Shown: in pieces, positions 1 through 9,205 of the stretch
Numbering within the stretch: the first letter of the stretch is position 1
How the letters are laid out: each line of letters opens with the position of its first letter
Assembly (NCBI RefSeq): GCF_051535215.1
Contig: NZ_JBPPLY010000005.1
Span: 62,001-126,000 of the forward strand
Direction: 5' to 3'
Length of the DNA stretch: 64,000 nt
Source: Nitrobacter sp051535215
GTDB taxonomy: Bacteria > Pseudomonadota > Alphaproteobacteria > Rhizobiales > Xanthobacteraceae
Program-made: the position numbers and the translations under genes
Notes under the pieces: model-generated
The model's input: the letters and a program-made list of their open reading frames with translations, nothing else
What the model was told of the DNA's origin: nothing
Databases searched by the model: none

Positions 1-207
1 GGCGAAGACCTGTTCGTCGCGGAAACGCCGGCGCTGGCAGCGCGCTGCACCCGCGACGCGGCAACGCCAGGCATGTGCCTGAGCGAACGCCGCATCGGCG
101 GCGCCGATCTGACGTTTCGCTTTCCGCGGCAATGGCTGACAGACTGGCACGAGGTGGTCGGCGCGATGGAGCGACTGGCGCAGCAGCTACAGGGACCGCA
201 AAACTAG
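1..207 (+). CDS. C-terminal end of an unrecognised protein (partial)
   Basis: An open frame enters from the left edge and ends at TAG 205-207, giving 68 residues with GC-rich third positions typical of coding DNA here. The tail contains an aromatic Trp/His patch and ends in a Gln-rich helix. I recognise no domain; the start and most of the protein lie outside the window. It faces the DUF3126 and cysE genes, which are on the opposite strand. Function is not inferred. Confidence 0.6.
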   Translation, partial: GEDLFVAETPALAARCTRDAATPGMCLSERRIGGADLTFRFPRQWLTDWHEVVGAMERLAQQLQGPQN

Positions 208-360
208 AGCGGGCGTTGCAATCATTGTTACTGCGCTGAGCGCGACAATTGGGTAATCGAAGTAGCTTCGCGATCGCTTTGCTCAGCGCAATTGGCAAGG
301 CCAATCTTGTCGCAAACCCGCAACCACTGGAAAACCGATCCCGCCTCAAACTGTCGCGAT

Positions 361-579
361 CTAGCCGACGTCAGCCAGATCCTCCTCGAGGATCGCCATC
401 TGAAACTGGAATGAGCGGTCGTCATCCTCGTCATCGACGAACAGCACGCCGATGAATTCCTCCCCGATATAGACCTCGGCGGAGTCATCCTTCTTCGGAC
501 GCGGCACCACGCGAATCTTCGGATTGCCGAACACGCGCTTGAGATAGGCGTCGAGTTTCCTGACTTCCTGAACGTCCAC
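361..579 (-). CDS. DUF3126 family protein
   Basis: A 72-residue acidic protein with a short N-terminal helix (MDVQEV), a basic strand rich in Arg/Lys/Pro near residues 22-30, and a DDEDDD acidic turn followed by a hydrophobic strand. Length and pattern match the small DUF3126 family, known mainly from Alphaproteobacteria and without assigned function. It lies downstream of cysE on the same strand, about 220 bp away, an arrangement that I believe recurs in related genomes. It may be co-transcribed with cysE; no promoter was identified between them. Confidence 0.85.
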   Translation of the reverse strand: MDVQEVRKLDAYLKRVFGNPKIRVVPRPKKDDSAEVYIGEEFIGVLFVDDEDDDRSFQFQMAILEEDLADVG

Positions 580-802
580 GGCGGTCTCCGCTGTAATCTG
601 AGGGCTCGAAGCATTTCGCGTCTGATCGAATCAGAAGCGAAGCTCCAGATTGTTGCATTGAGGCGTTTTCTTCACGCCAATGGTATCCATCCCCGGGGCA
701 AGTCCGAGGACATGTTTCGCTCGAAAAACGCTATAGATCGAGACGGCTTACGCCGCCACAGGTTTGTTCGGATTTCAGATATTCGAAGAAAATTTTTAGC
801 GA

Positions 803-1630
803 TCAAAGTCCCATTGCATTGAGCATCTGGTTCATCGTGCGCGACGGTTCCGAGCAACCGGCCGCGCCGACAATTTTGGCCGGCACGCCCGCGACCGTGA
901 CGTTGTTCGGCACAGGCTTTACGACGACCGACCCGGCGGCGATGCGCGCGCAATGTCCAACCTCGATATTGCCGAGAATCTTCGCGCCTGCGCCGATCAG
1001 CACGCCGTGACGTATCTTCGGGTGCCGATCCTCGTTTTCCTTGCCTGTGCCGCCGAGCGTGACGCCATGCAGGATCGAGACGTCATCCTCGATGAGGGCG
1101 GTTTCGCCGACCACGAACCCGGTTGCATGATCGAGGAAGATGCCTCGACCGATCCTGGCGGCGGGGTTGATGTCGACCTGGAACACCGATGAGGAGCGGC
1201 TCTGCAGATAATAGGCGAAATCCTTGCGGCCCTTCTGATGGAGCCAGTGCGCCAGCCGATGAATCTGGATCGCGTGAAAGCCCTTGAAGTAGAGCAGCGG
1301 ATCGATGAACCGCGATGTCGCCGGGTCGCGGTCGAACACCGCGACCAGATCGGCACGAAACGCATTGCCGATATCGGGGTCGTCGCGCAGCGCCTCCTCG
1401 AACGTCTGACGGATCAGGTCGCCCGACAGCGCCGAATGGTCGAGCCGCTCGGCGACGCGATGAACCACAGCCGCCTCAAGGCGATCGTGATGCAGAACGG
1501 CCGAATAGATGAAGGACGCCAGTTCGGGTTCGCGGCGAACGATGTCCTCGGCCTCGCCGCGGATCCGATCCCAGATCGGATCGAGCGTCGCTAGCTTCGA
1601 ACTCTGCGGGTTGACGTGCTGGATCGCCAT
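803..1630 (-). CDS. cysE: serine O-acetyltransferase
   Basis: This 275-residue protein transfers acetyl from acetyl-CoA to L-serine to give O-acetylserine, the carbon skeleton for cysteine, in the cytoplasm. The N-terminal helical domain (about 15-140) is followed by left-handed beta-helix hexapeptide repeats (about 150-255). The family motif around residues 151-175 is present, with Asp153 and His168 aligning to the catalytic Asp143/His158 of E. coli CysE, and the Gly-rich turn HGVTLGGTGK lies at 188-197. Length is normal for the family. The ATG at 1630 gives the full N-terminal domain. A short non-conserved C-terminal tail (SEPSRT...) is where cysteine feedback and cysteine-synthase binding act in homologues. 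Confidence 0.95.
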   Translation of the reverse strand: MAIQHVNPQSSKLATLDPIWDRIRGEAEDIVRREPELASFIYSAVLHHDRLEAAVVHRVAERLDHSALSGDLIRQTFEEALRDDPDIGNAFRADLVAVFDRDPATSRFIDPLLYFKGFHAIQIHRLAHWLHQKGRKDFAYYLQSRSSSVFQVDINPAARIGRGIFLDHATGFVVGETALIEDDVSILHGVTLGGTGKENEDRHPKIRHGVLIGAGAKILGNIEVGHCARIAAGSVVVKPVPNNVTVAGVPAKIVGAAGCSEPSRTMNQMLNAMGL

Positions 1631-1913
1631 AGTCGTCTCGCACCTAAAAAAACGTCCCCAAGCATAACATGACGCGAAGTCCTTGTCCCCGCCGTTCAGG
1701 CCATAATCGTCCGGACCGACTTTGGTTAACCGAGGCTAAGCAATTGAACGACCGCATGATATTGTCCAGCGGCAGGACTTCGCACCGGCTCCGGCAGCCT
1801 TTGACCCTTCACGGTTCAGGCCACCTTCGGACCAATTTACGTCAAACAAGTTATGCATTTGCGCCAGACACTCAATATGCGAAACTGGCGGGCCGGCACC
1901 GGAGAACATCCCC

Positions 1914-3281
1914 ATTTCTACCCGAGTCCTCAACAGGCGCGTCGCGGAAGCACCTTGGGCCTGGATCGCGGCGATCATCATTCCTGTTCTCCTGCTCGCC
2001 CCCGCGATCTGGAACGGCTATCCGCTGCTCGAATACGACACTGGCGGCTATCTGGCGCGATGGTATGAGGGCTATCTCGAGCCAAGCCGCTCGACCGTGT
2101 ACGGCATCTATCTTCATTTGGGAAAGGACTCGTTTTTCTGGCTCAATCTGGGATGTCAGGCGCTGCTGACGCTATGGATCCTGCAACTGACGTTGCGCGT
2201 GCTCGGCATGGCGCAGCCGCTGCGGCTTCTCGGCATCGCCGTGATCCTGATCCTCAGCACCGCGCTGCCCTGGCTCGCCAGCATGCTGCTGACCGATATT
2301 TTCGCGGGACTGGCAGTGCTCGCGCTATTTATCCTCGTCGTGCACAACGGCAAGCTCTCGACGACCGAAAAGGTTGCGCTGTTTCTCTACACATCATTCG
2401 CGGCTGCGACCCACACGGCGACCTTCGGCGTGCTGTTCGGCCTGTGCTGCGCCGGCTGGGTCGTCAAGCCGTTTCTCGGCCGAAGACTTCCGATCGCCGG
2501 CCTGATTCAGGGCTGCCTGACGCTCGTCGCCGGCGCGCTCATGCTGCTGGCTGCGAATTACGCGCTGTCGGGCCGGCTTGCGTGGACGCCGGGAGGCGCC
2601 GGCGTCTCGTTCGGGCGCATGATGCAGGACGGCATCGTCGCGCGCTACCTCAACGACCATTGCGACAAGATCAAGCTGAAGCTCTGTCCCTATCGCAACC
2701 AACTGCCGGCGACAGCCGACGATTTTCTCTGGGGCAACGACAGCATATTCAACAAGCTCGGCCGCTTCGAAGGCATGAACGACGAGATGGAATTCATCGC
2801 CACGCAAGCATTGGCCGCCTATCCGCTGTGGCAGACCGAAGCCGCGGTCGAAGCCACGGCAGAACAACTCGTGCAGGTCGGCACTGGCGAAGGCAGCAGC
2901 GGCTGGATTCCGCATACCTATGGGATCATCGAGCGCTATCTGCCCGAACAGGTGAAGGCCATGCGCGCCGCACGGCAGCAGCACTGGAATATCAAATTCG
3001 CCGCGATCAACTGGGTTCACGTCCCGGTCGCGCTGGTCTCGATGCTGTTGCTCGCCGGGATCGCCTTGGCGGCTTTGTGGCGACGGCGCATCGACGACCT
3101 CGAATTGCTTGCCATAACGGTTTGCGTCGCACTGCTGGGCAACGCCTTCATCTGTGGCGTGATATCGGGCCCGCACAACCGCTACGGTGCGCGCATGGTT
3201 TGGATCGCGACATTCGTTGTGCTGATCGCGGCGTCGCGATCCCTCGCCGCCCGCTACGGATCGGCCTCACGGCCGGCGTGA
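1914..3281 (+). CDS. multi-pass membrane protein of unknown function, probable non-ATG start
   Basis: A membrane protein of about 455 residues with roughly 8-9 hydrophobic segments and a soluble loop in the middle that carries KIKLKLCPYRNQ. The first ATG/GTG/TTG in frame is GTG at 2097, but coding-like sequence clearly continues upstream: a hydrophobic helix (WIAAIIIPVLLLAPAIW) followed by NGYPLLEYDTGGYLARW. The frame is open back to TAA at 1737 with no standard start. ATT at 1914 is preceded by GGAGA at 1901-1905 and is my best guess; 2097 is the conservative start. The body resembles polytopic proteins of the glycosyltransferase-C or DUF-type class, but no motif is diagnostic. The 3' end overlaps the convergent hydrolase gene by 15 bp. 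Confidence 0.7.
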   Translation: MSTRVLNRRVAEAPWAWIAAIIIPVLLLAPAIWNGYPLLEYDTGGYLARWYEGYLEPSRSTVYGIYLHLGKDSFFWLNLGCQALLTLWILQLTLRVLGMAQPLRLLGIAVILILSTALPWLASMLLTDIFAGLAVLALFILVVHNGKLSTTEKVALFLYTSFAAATHTATFGVLFGLCCAGWVVKPFLGRRLPIAGLIQGCLTLVAGALMLLAANYALSGRLAWTPGGAGVSFGRMMQDGIVARYLNDHCDKIKLKLCPYRNQLPATADDFLWGNDSIFNKLGRFEGMNDEMEFIATQALAAYPLWQTEAAVEATAEQLVQVGTGEGSSGWIPHTYGIIERYLPEQVKAMRAARQQHWNIKFAAINWVHVPVALVSMLLLAGIALAALWRRRIDDLELLAITVCVALLGNAFICGVISGPHNRYGARMVWIATFVVLIAASRSLAARYGSASRPA

Positions 3282-4019
3282 GAGAAATTTCAGCACGCCT
3301 TCCTTGTAGACTTTGTCACCGACCGCGCGCATGTGATCGCGATTGGGAATGTCCAACACTTCGGCACCCACTATGACGTTGGCAAGCGCCTGCGCCGATC
3401 CTGCGATCTCGTCCTTGGTGCCGACGGCAATCAGCGTCGGCACCTTGATGCTGGCGACCTCGGCTTGCGTCATCAGCCGCCGCGATCCACGCAAACACGC
3501 CGCCAGCGCACGACGATCGGAGCGGGTCTGATCGGCGAACACGCGGAACATGCGACCAAACGGATCGGTCACGTCGTCGAGCGATCGCGCTTCCAGCGCT
3601 TTGGCAACGCTTTCGCCGGGGCCGCCGCCTTCGATCAGACCGATTCCCAGGCCGCCGAAAATCGCTGAGCGTACCCGCTCCGGCCGGGTCTGCGCCAGAA
3701 TTCCCGTCATCCGCGCACCGAGCGAATATCCCATGACATCGGCGTGTGCGATGGCAAGATGATCCATCAGCGCGGTGATGTCGCTCGTCATCGTACCGAT
3801 GTGGTAGTCTTCCGGATCGTAGAGCTTGCTGGAGTCGCCGTGACCGCGATTGTCGAACGCGATCGCCCTGAAGCCGTTCTTGCGCAACTCCGACACCCAG
3901 GCCGGATACACCCAGTTCACGTTCTTGCTCGATGCGAAGCCGTGCACGAGAATGACGGGATCGCCCTCACCCTCGTCGATATAGGAAATTTCAACGCCGC
4001 CGTGATGAAAGTTCGGCAT
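3267..4019 (-). CDS. alpha/beta-fold hydrolase
   Basis: A 250-residue cytoplasmic hydrolase. The oxyanion-hole HG motif is at residues 26-27, the nucleophile elbow GYSLG places Ser99, and the likely acid and base are Asp203 (GTKDE) and His229 (NRDH), so the triad is complete. The lid region (about 125-165) is short. The substrate cannot be read from sequence; esterase, lactonase or haloperoxidase-like activity are all possible. It is convergent with, and overlaps by 15 bp, the membrane protein gene to its left. Confidence 0.88.
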   Translation of the reverse strand: MPNFHHGGVEISYIDEGEGDPVILVHGFASSKNVNWVYPAWVSELRKNGFRAIAFDNRGHGDSSKLYDPEDYHIGTMTSDITALMDHLAIAHADVMGYSLGARMTGILAQTRPERVRSAIFGGLGIGLIEGGGPGESVAKALEARSLDDVTDPFGRMFRVFADQTRSDRRALAACLRGSRRLMTQAEVASIKVPTLIAVGTKDEIAGSAQALANVIVGAEVLDIPNRDHMRAVGDKVYKEGVLKFLSRRP

Positions 4020-4076
4020 CAGGAATTCCGTGAACGGGATGGAAAAGGGATGGTCGGCAAACGACCGATGAAACGC

Positions 4077-5204
4077 CTATGCAAGCGCGCCGCTGCTGAC
4101 AGACTGCGCAGCAAGCTGCCGACGCAGACGTCTGGCTTTTGAGCGTTGCAGCCACGACAACGTCAGGCGCTCGCTCGTGGCCTTGATCGATGACAGGAAG
4201 CCGAACAGCGCGAGCACCGCACTCAACACCCACATCGCGAGATTGAATGCGCCGGCGGTGAGCAACAACGCGCCGCGTCCCAGGGTCTTGATAATCGCGC
4301 GGGTCTGGCCACCCTTGGCTTCGGCGAGCCGCGCCGCACGCGCGACATCTTTCGGTCCTTCCGCGATCCGCAGCGTATCGAGTGCGCCCCGCGTCCCGGT
4401 CTTCTCGCCGATGCGGCCGACGTCCTTGGCGAGACGCACCAACCCGCCGGCCTTCTCGGCGCGGATCGCCGCCTTGAGCGCGACGGCGGTCTGACGCGGC
4501 CGCGCCAGCGTCCCCGCCGCGGCCGCATTTTGCAGTTTCCGCAGATCGATCATTTCGCGCGCCGAACGGCCTGCCCAGCGGCTCAGCCCCTCGCCAAGCC
4601 GCCCGGTCTTCCGGGCATCCTTAACCAGAGTGAGGCCGGCGCGGACCGGGGCCGCGCCGCCGACCGACACGAAGGTAGCCGCCGTCACAGCGAGCCCCGC
4701 AGCGGCAAGCCCGAGCAGGAGCCGGTCGGTCTCCTCGCCCATCGCGAGATGCTTGCCCTCGCGCATGATGTCCCGGACATCACCGAACGCGCTGAGATCG
4801 CCGGCGACCGTGCCCGAGAGGCTCGCGCCGTCATCAGCATTGCCGGTGACCAGCCCGATTAAAAATCTCTTGGCGATGTGCTCGGTAGAATTTTCTTCTC
4901 TCACGGCTGCGGCGACGCGTAGAGACAGTTCGTCAGGCGTCGATATTCCTCTCGCCGCCGCAAGATCGACAAAGCTCTTCGCGAGATCGGCATCTTGCGC
5001 GGCCAACGCGGCTTCGATGTTTTCTACCGCCAGCGTCGGATCATTCCGGAACGCGGAATCGAGTCGAAGATCGGAGAGACGGGCGGGATCGTCTTGTGCG
5101 CTCAGCACAGCGCCGGCGTCCCTGGCATGCGGCCATAGCAGGGCGAACGCCGTTGCGCATACCGCCGCTCCCGTCATCGCGCTGCAAATTCGCCATCGCA
5201 TCAT
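4077..5204 (-). CDS. hypothetical membrane protein, Ala/Arg-rich
   Basis: This 375-residue protein starts with a hydrophobic segment (about 8-24) that could be a signal anchor. It has two further hydrophobic stretches, near 160-178 and about 318-342. The region between them (about 190-310) is basic, Ala-rich and helical. The last 25 residues are Arg-rich. No domain is recognised. Topology suggests an inner-membrane protein with a large middle domain. It is monocistronic by spacing. The start ATG at 5204 is followed by a second Met, either of which would serve. Confidence 0.72.
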   Translation of the reverse strand: MMRWRICSAMTGAAVCATAFALLWPHARDAGAVLSAQDDPARLSDLRLDSAFRNDPTLAVENIEAALAAQDADLAKSFVDLAAARGISTPDELSLRVAAAVREENSTEHIAKRFLIGLVTGNADDGASLSGTVAGDLSAFGDVRDIMREGKHLAMGEETDRLLLGLAAAGLAVTAATFVSVGGAAPVRAGLTLVKDARKTGRLGEGLSRWAGRSAREMIDLRKLQNAAAAGTLARPRQTAVALKAAIRAEKAGGLVRLAKDVGRIGEKTGTRGALDTLRIAEGPKDVARAARLAEAKGGQTRAIIKTLGRGALLLTAGAFNLAMWVLSAVLALFGFLSSIKATSERLTLSWLQRSKARRLRRQLAAQSVSSGALA

Positions 5205-5459
5205 CGAAATCCCGTAAAATCCACCTTCGTCATATGTAAAAAGGTGGTGTGCCGGTTTTCAATCACAACTTCCCCGACGAAAGAAGGGCTTCTCCCAACG
5301 ACAGGATTATGTCGAATTTGTATGGATAATTGACCCGCGAATTTTTCCAAATCTGTTTCCGGCGAGCTAGGAATCGAAGCCGCCGGCCAGTATGGTGCCG
5401 CGCGATATCGTTGCGTATCCGGCGCGTCGAATGCCACGCAGCGACCCAAGGTGGAAAGC

Positions 5460-5705
5460 ATGTCTGATCACGTAGTCCCTCACTTTCATAACGATGCGGG
5501 CGTGGCCGTCATCCAGATCGGCTCCCGGGAATTCATGTGTGTCGGAGCCAATCCACCGTTCGACCATCCGCACGTTTTTCTCGATCTCGGCAATGACAGC
5601 GAAATCATCTGCCCGTATTGCTCGACGCTGTACCGCTTCTCAGCCGATCTCGGCGCCGGACAAGCCCGACCTCCGGAGTGCGTGGTGAGAGACAAGGTGG
5701 CCTGA
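5460..5705 (+). CDS. zinc-finger domain protein (CHCC type)
   Basis: An 81-residue protein with Cys and His spaced as in the zf-CHCC family (FMCVG...DHPHVFLD...CPYC), the fold of the NDUFS6 accessory subunit of mitochondrial complex I. In Alphaproteobacteria stand-alone copies are common. I chose ATG 5460 over the in-frame GTG at 5451 because AGGTGG at 5448-5453 makes a good ribosome-binding site for it. A monooxygenase gene starts 7 bp downstream of its stop, so the two are probably one transcript. Confidence 0.85.
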   Translation: MSDHVVPHFHNDAGVAVIQIGSREFMCVGANPPFDHPHVFLDLGNDSEIICPYCSTLYRFSADLGAGQARPPECVVRDKVA

Positions 5706-5712
5706 TCTGCCT

Positions 5713-6918
5713 GTGACCCCGACCCGCACGGTCGTTGTCGCCGGTGCCGGAATCGGAGGTCTGACGGCATCGCTTGCGCTGGCCGCCAAGGGCTTTCGCG
5801 TTCTCGTCATCGAGACATCCGAACGCCTCGAAGAAATCGGCGCAGGCCTGCAACTCTCCCCGAACGCCACGCGCATCCTGATCGGCCTCGGCCTGCACGC
5901 GCGGCTGTCCGCACGCGCGCTCGTGCCTGAGGCCATCAGCATCATGAGCGCGCGGCACGGCGGCGAAATCTGCCGCCTGCCGCTCGGCGAAGCGGCCGCG
6001 TTGCGCGCCGGCGCGCCCTATTGGGTGATGCATCGCGGCGGCCTGCAGGCGGCGCTGCTGGAGCAGGTTCGCGATCATCCTGACATTGAATTGCGCCTCG
6101 GCGCAGCGGTCGAAGACACGACCTGCCATGCTGATGGCGTCACCGTGAATTTGCGCGGCGGCACAGATCACGCAAAGACCGCATGGGCGATGATCGGCGC
6201 CGACGGCGTGTGGTCCGCGCTCCGCACTCGACTGTTTCCAGAGGCGAGTCCGCAATTTTCCGGCCTGATCGCATGGCGCGGCACTGTCGAGGCGTCTCAA
6301 TTGCCGCACGACATGGCCGCGCGCCGCGTGCGGCTCTGGATGGGACCGCACGCGCATCTCGTGTCCTATCCGATGTCGGGCGGAAGGCAGGTCAACATCG
6401 TCGCGGTGGTGCCGGACACATGGAAACAGCCCGGATGGAGCGCCTCCGGCGACGCCGCCGACATCAAGCACAGGTTCGCGCAAGCGCGCTGGTCTGAGCC
6501 GGCGCGCACGCTGATCGATGCCGTAGCCGCTGACGGTTGGCGCAAGTGGGCGTTGTTTACAATTCCGCCGATGGCCTCATGGCACCGTGATGCAATGGCC
6601 CTCCTCGGGGATGCCGCCCATGCGATGCTGCCGTTTGCGGCGCAAGGCGCGGGCATGGCGATCGAGGATGCCGCGATACTCGCTCAATGTCTTGGCGAGG
6701 CCGCGACCGAAAATGCCGATGGCGCCGCGGCTGCGCTTGCGCGTTACACGGGCTTGCGCCGCGCACGCGTCGCACAGGTGCAGGCGCTTGCGGAGCGGAA
6801 CGGGCGGATCAGCCATCTCGCGGGAGCGGCTGCGCTGGCGCGCGATCTCGTCATCAAGGCAATCGGACCCCAGCGCATGCTGGCGCGTCAGGACTGGATC
6901 TACAATTGGCGGCCCTGA
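5713..6918 (+). CDS. FAD-dependent monooxygenase (salicylate hydroxylase-like)
   Basis: A 401-residue flavoprotein hydroxylase. The N-terminal Rossmann motif GAGIGGL (about 12-18) binds the ADP part of FAD, and the C-terminal GDAAHAMLPFAAQGAGMA segment (about 296-313) is the second FAD motif of class A aromatic monooxygenases. Such enzymes use NAD(P)H and O2 to hydroxylate aromatic rings. Length is normal. The start is GTG 5713, just 7 bp after the zinc-finger gene. Salicylate, 3-hydroxybenzoate or ubiquinone-type substrates are all compatible; no aromatic catabolic genes adjoin it to decide. Confidence 0.9.
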   Translation: MTPTRTVVVAGAGIGGLTASLALAAKGFRVLVIETSERLEEIGAGLQLSPNATRILIGLGLHARLSARALVPEAISIMSARHGGEICRLPLGEAAALRAGAPYWVMHRGGLQAALLEQVRDHPDIELRLGAAVEDTTCHADGVTVNLRGGTDHAKTAWAMIGADGVWSALRTRLFPEASPQFSGLIAWRGTVEASQLPHDMAARRVRLWMGPHAHLVSYPMSGGRQVNIVAVVPDTWKQPGWSASGDAADIKHRFAQARWSEPARTLIDAVAADGWRKWALFTIPPMASWHRDAMALLGDAAHAMLPFAAQGAGMAIEDAAILAQCLGEAATENADGAAAALARYTGLRRARVAQVQALAERNGRISHLAGAAALARDLVIKAIGPQRMLARQDWIYNWRP

Positions 6919-6940
6919 ATCAGGCGGAGCGCAATGACGG

Positions 6941-7435
6941 TCATTGCCGGTTCGCCGGATATCCATCGACAGCGCCACGAGAGCCTCCCGACCGCGGCGC
7001 GCTGCCCGGACCGACCGCTCCGGGAGCCGCCGGTGCGGCCGGTGCGGCCGTCTCATGACATTTGTTGCGTTGCCATTCCTCTTCGGCGAGCTTGGCGGAT
7101 GCGCGAGTGGTAATGTAGTCGTTGCGATACGCCACCTCGGCAACGACGGTGCCGGCGGCGCCGGTGCGAGCCTTGTCGATCAGCCGCTGCAACTGGGCCG
7201 TGCGGGCCGCCAGAGACTTGCGTTGCGCGTCAAGCTGCGCGCAGTCATAGAGAGCGTATTTCGCGGGATCGACGAACGCACCCGACATCGCGCCGTCGCC
7301 AAGGTCGGCGCAACCGCCAAGACCACTGCTCGCGATGACCACCGCGATCGCAGCGATCAAAGCGGGATGAAGAAAAGCGTGATGCGGTTTTCCGTCCGCA
7401 TCCCGCGCGAAGATATTGGAATCGATCACGTTCAT
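6941..7435 (-). CDS. putative lipoprotein, unknown function
   Basis: A 164-residue protein with an N-terminal hydrophobic segment ending in a lipobox-like LGGC, which predicts lipid attachment and an outer or inner membrane anchor. The rest is a helical domain with CHET near the end, followed by an Ala/Pro/Gly-rich tail (about 130-164). I start it at the ATG at 7435 (MNVIDSN); the frame stays open upstream to 7513. It is convergent with the monooxygenase. No family is recognised with certainty. Confidence 0.72.
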   Translation of the reverse strand: MNVIDSNIFARDADGKPHHAFLHPALIAAIAVVIASSGLGGCADLGDGAMSGAFVDPAKYALYDCAQLDAQRKSLAARTAQLQRLIDKARTGAAGTVVAEVAYRNDYITTRASAKLAEEEWQRNKCHETAAPAAPAAPGAVGPGSAPRSGGSRGAVDGYPANRQ

Positions 7436-7617
7436 GATTTTTGGTCGGCTCGATCCAAAATCATCGTGATCCATCATTCCCGAACGGCTGTTTTTGGCGA
7501 CGCGGTCCGACATTGGTCCCCTGCTCAGCCTGTCATCAAGTTACACCAAGCGTGATCGAGCTGCGTAGAGCACCGGCTCATGACCGCATTGAGGCCATGC
7601 GGCCAAGTGCAGGCGGC

Positions 7618-8874
7618 TTACGCCCATTCCCCCTTGCGGAAAACGGGAATGCAGCGGCCGTCGTTGGTGATGCCGTCGATATCGGTTTCGTCCGATCCGA
7701 TCATCCAGTCGATGTGAATGAAGCTTTTGTTGCCGCCTTGTGCCGCGATCTGCTCCGGCGACAGCTTGCCGCCATCGACGAAGCACTTCGAGTAGCACTG
7801 GCCGAGCGCGATGTGACAGGCCGCGTTTTCGTCGAACAGGGTGTTGTAGAACAACAACCCGCTCTTGGAGATCGGAGAGGAATGCGGCACCAGCGCCACC
7901 TCGCCGAGCCGTCGCGCGCCCTCGTCCGTATCCAGCACCTTGTTTAGAACATCGGCGCCGCGCGACGCTGTGGCTTCGACGATGCGACCCTTCTCGAATC
8001 GTACCGCGATATCGTCGATCAACGTGCCCTGATACGACAGCGGCTTGGTGCTGCGGACGTGACCTTCGACCCGCAGCGCATGCGGCGTCGTGAACACCTC
8101 CTCGGTCGGAATATTCGGATTGCAGACGATGCCGTTTTTCGCCATTGAAGCGCCGCCGACCCATTCATGGCCGTCGGCCAGGCCGACCGTGAGATCTGTG
8201 CCGGGCCCCGAATAATGCAGGGCATGAAAGCGCTGGCCGTTGAGCCAGTCGGTGCGCTGGCGCAAGGCGGCGTTGTGCGCTGTCCAGTTCGCGATTGGAT
8301 CATCATTGTCAACGCGCGAAGCGGAAAAAATGGCGGCCGCGAGTTTCGCCACCGCTTCGCTCTCGCCATCGTCGGGAAACATCAATTTCGCCCATGCCGC
8401 GCCGGGATAGGCGACGATGTTCCAGTTGACGTCGAAGCCGACGATTTTCTCCAGCGCCGGCTGATAGGCCATGGAATTCGCCTTGTTGGCGCGAGCGACT
8501 TTCGCACCATCCTCGCCCGACAGCAGCATCGGATTGTCGCCGACGACGGCGAGCCGCGCGGTGTTCGCGCCGAACGCCTTCGCCATGCCCTCATAGAGCC
8601 AGCCGGCGGCCCGATCGAAACTCTCATCCGGTCCGAACCTGTAGCGCGACAGCGTGACCTCTTCATCGGAAAAGAACGGCGTGACCAGTCCGGCGCCGGC
8701 CTTGTAGGCATGTTCGGTAATTCGCCGCACCAGCGGCAGCGCGGCGGCGGGCGCGGTGATCAGGAGGTCCTGTCCCCTTGCGAGTTGCAGGCCGACCTTG
8801 ACCGCGACTTCGGCCAGACGGTCCAGCTTCACCGGATCGATCGGCGTGACAATATTGCGCTGGTGCTGGGTCAT
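7618..8874 (-). CDS. M29-family aminopeptidase
   Basis: A 418-residue metallo-aminopeptidase of the AmpS/aminopeptidase T (M29) type, which removes N-terminal residues from peptides in the cytoplasm using two metal ions. Family features visible include VEGHVRSTKPL near 272-282, the LVPHSSPI segment near 329-336, and the C-terminal SFIHIDWMIGS block near 388-398, which carry the conserved metal-binding and catalytic Glu, His, Tyr and Asp residues. Length is normal. Its start lies just downstream of the tRNA-Leu gene on the same strand. Confidence 0.92.
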   Translation of the reverse strand: MTQHQRNIVTPIDPVKLDRLAEVAVKVGLQLARGQDLLITAPAAALPLVRRITEHAYKAGAGLVTPFFSDEEVTLSRYRFGPDESFDRAAGWLYEGMAKAFGANTARLAVVGDNPMLLSGEDGAKVARANKANSMAYQPALEKIVGFDVNWNIVAYPGAAWAKLMFPDDGESEAVAKLAAAIFSASRVDNDDPIANWTAHNAALRQRTDWLNGQRFHALHYSGPGTDLTVGLADGHEWVGGASMAKNGIVCNPNIPTEEVFTTPHALRVEGHVRSTKPLSYQGTLIDDIAVRFEKGRIVEATASRGADVLNKVLDTDEGARRLGEVALVPHSSPISKSGLLFYNTLFDENAACHIALGQCYSKCFVDGGKLSPEQIAAQGGNKSFIHIDWMIGSDETDIDGITNDGRCIPVFRKGEWA

Positions 8875-8894
8875 CGAACTTATCCTCGGACAAG

Positions 8895-8983
8895 TGGTGC
8901 GGGCAGCCGGACTCGAACCGGCACAGCTCCTGCGAGCCGAGGGATTTTAAGTCCCTTGCGTCTACCGATTCCGCCATGCCCGC
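8895..8983 (-). tRNA. tRNA-Leu (anticodon UAA)
   Basis: An 89-nt tRNA with encoded CCA. The acceptor arms GCGGGCA and TGCCCGC pair fully. The anticodon stem AGGGA/TCCCT closes a loop carrying TAA. The long variable arm of a class II tRNA follows, and the T arm reads GGTTCGAGTCC. The TAA anticodon and long variable arm identify leucine. It reads UUA/UUG codons. Confidence 0.97.
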
Positions 8984-9205
8984 GCGCTTTTCTTTTCAAA
9001 CACTTAGAGCCGAAATGCAATGGCAATGCACCCGCGTCTTTTGCAAATTGCGTTCATCTCCCGTTCTCAGGAGACGGTGCGGGAGACGCGCAGCGACTTT
9101 TCTGCCGGAGGTCCAAGGGATAGAGCAAGCAAGCGGTTGATGCGCCTGTCGCATTGACAATGGTCGAAGTATTTTCGCGGCCGGTTTGAGATGCAGGAGA
9201 CGACG

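Noticed and set aside
2394..3176. 260-codon minus-strand frame in the membrane-protein gene
   Set aside because: Polar, Gln/Arg/Glu-rich antisense of hydrophobic codons; the plus-strand frame has transmembrane pattern.
8895..8983. tRNA-Leu as an integration site
   Set aside because: No integrase gene and no duplicated tRNA 3' end were found nearby, so an integrated element is not supported.
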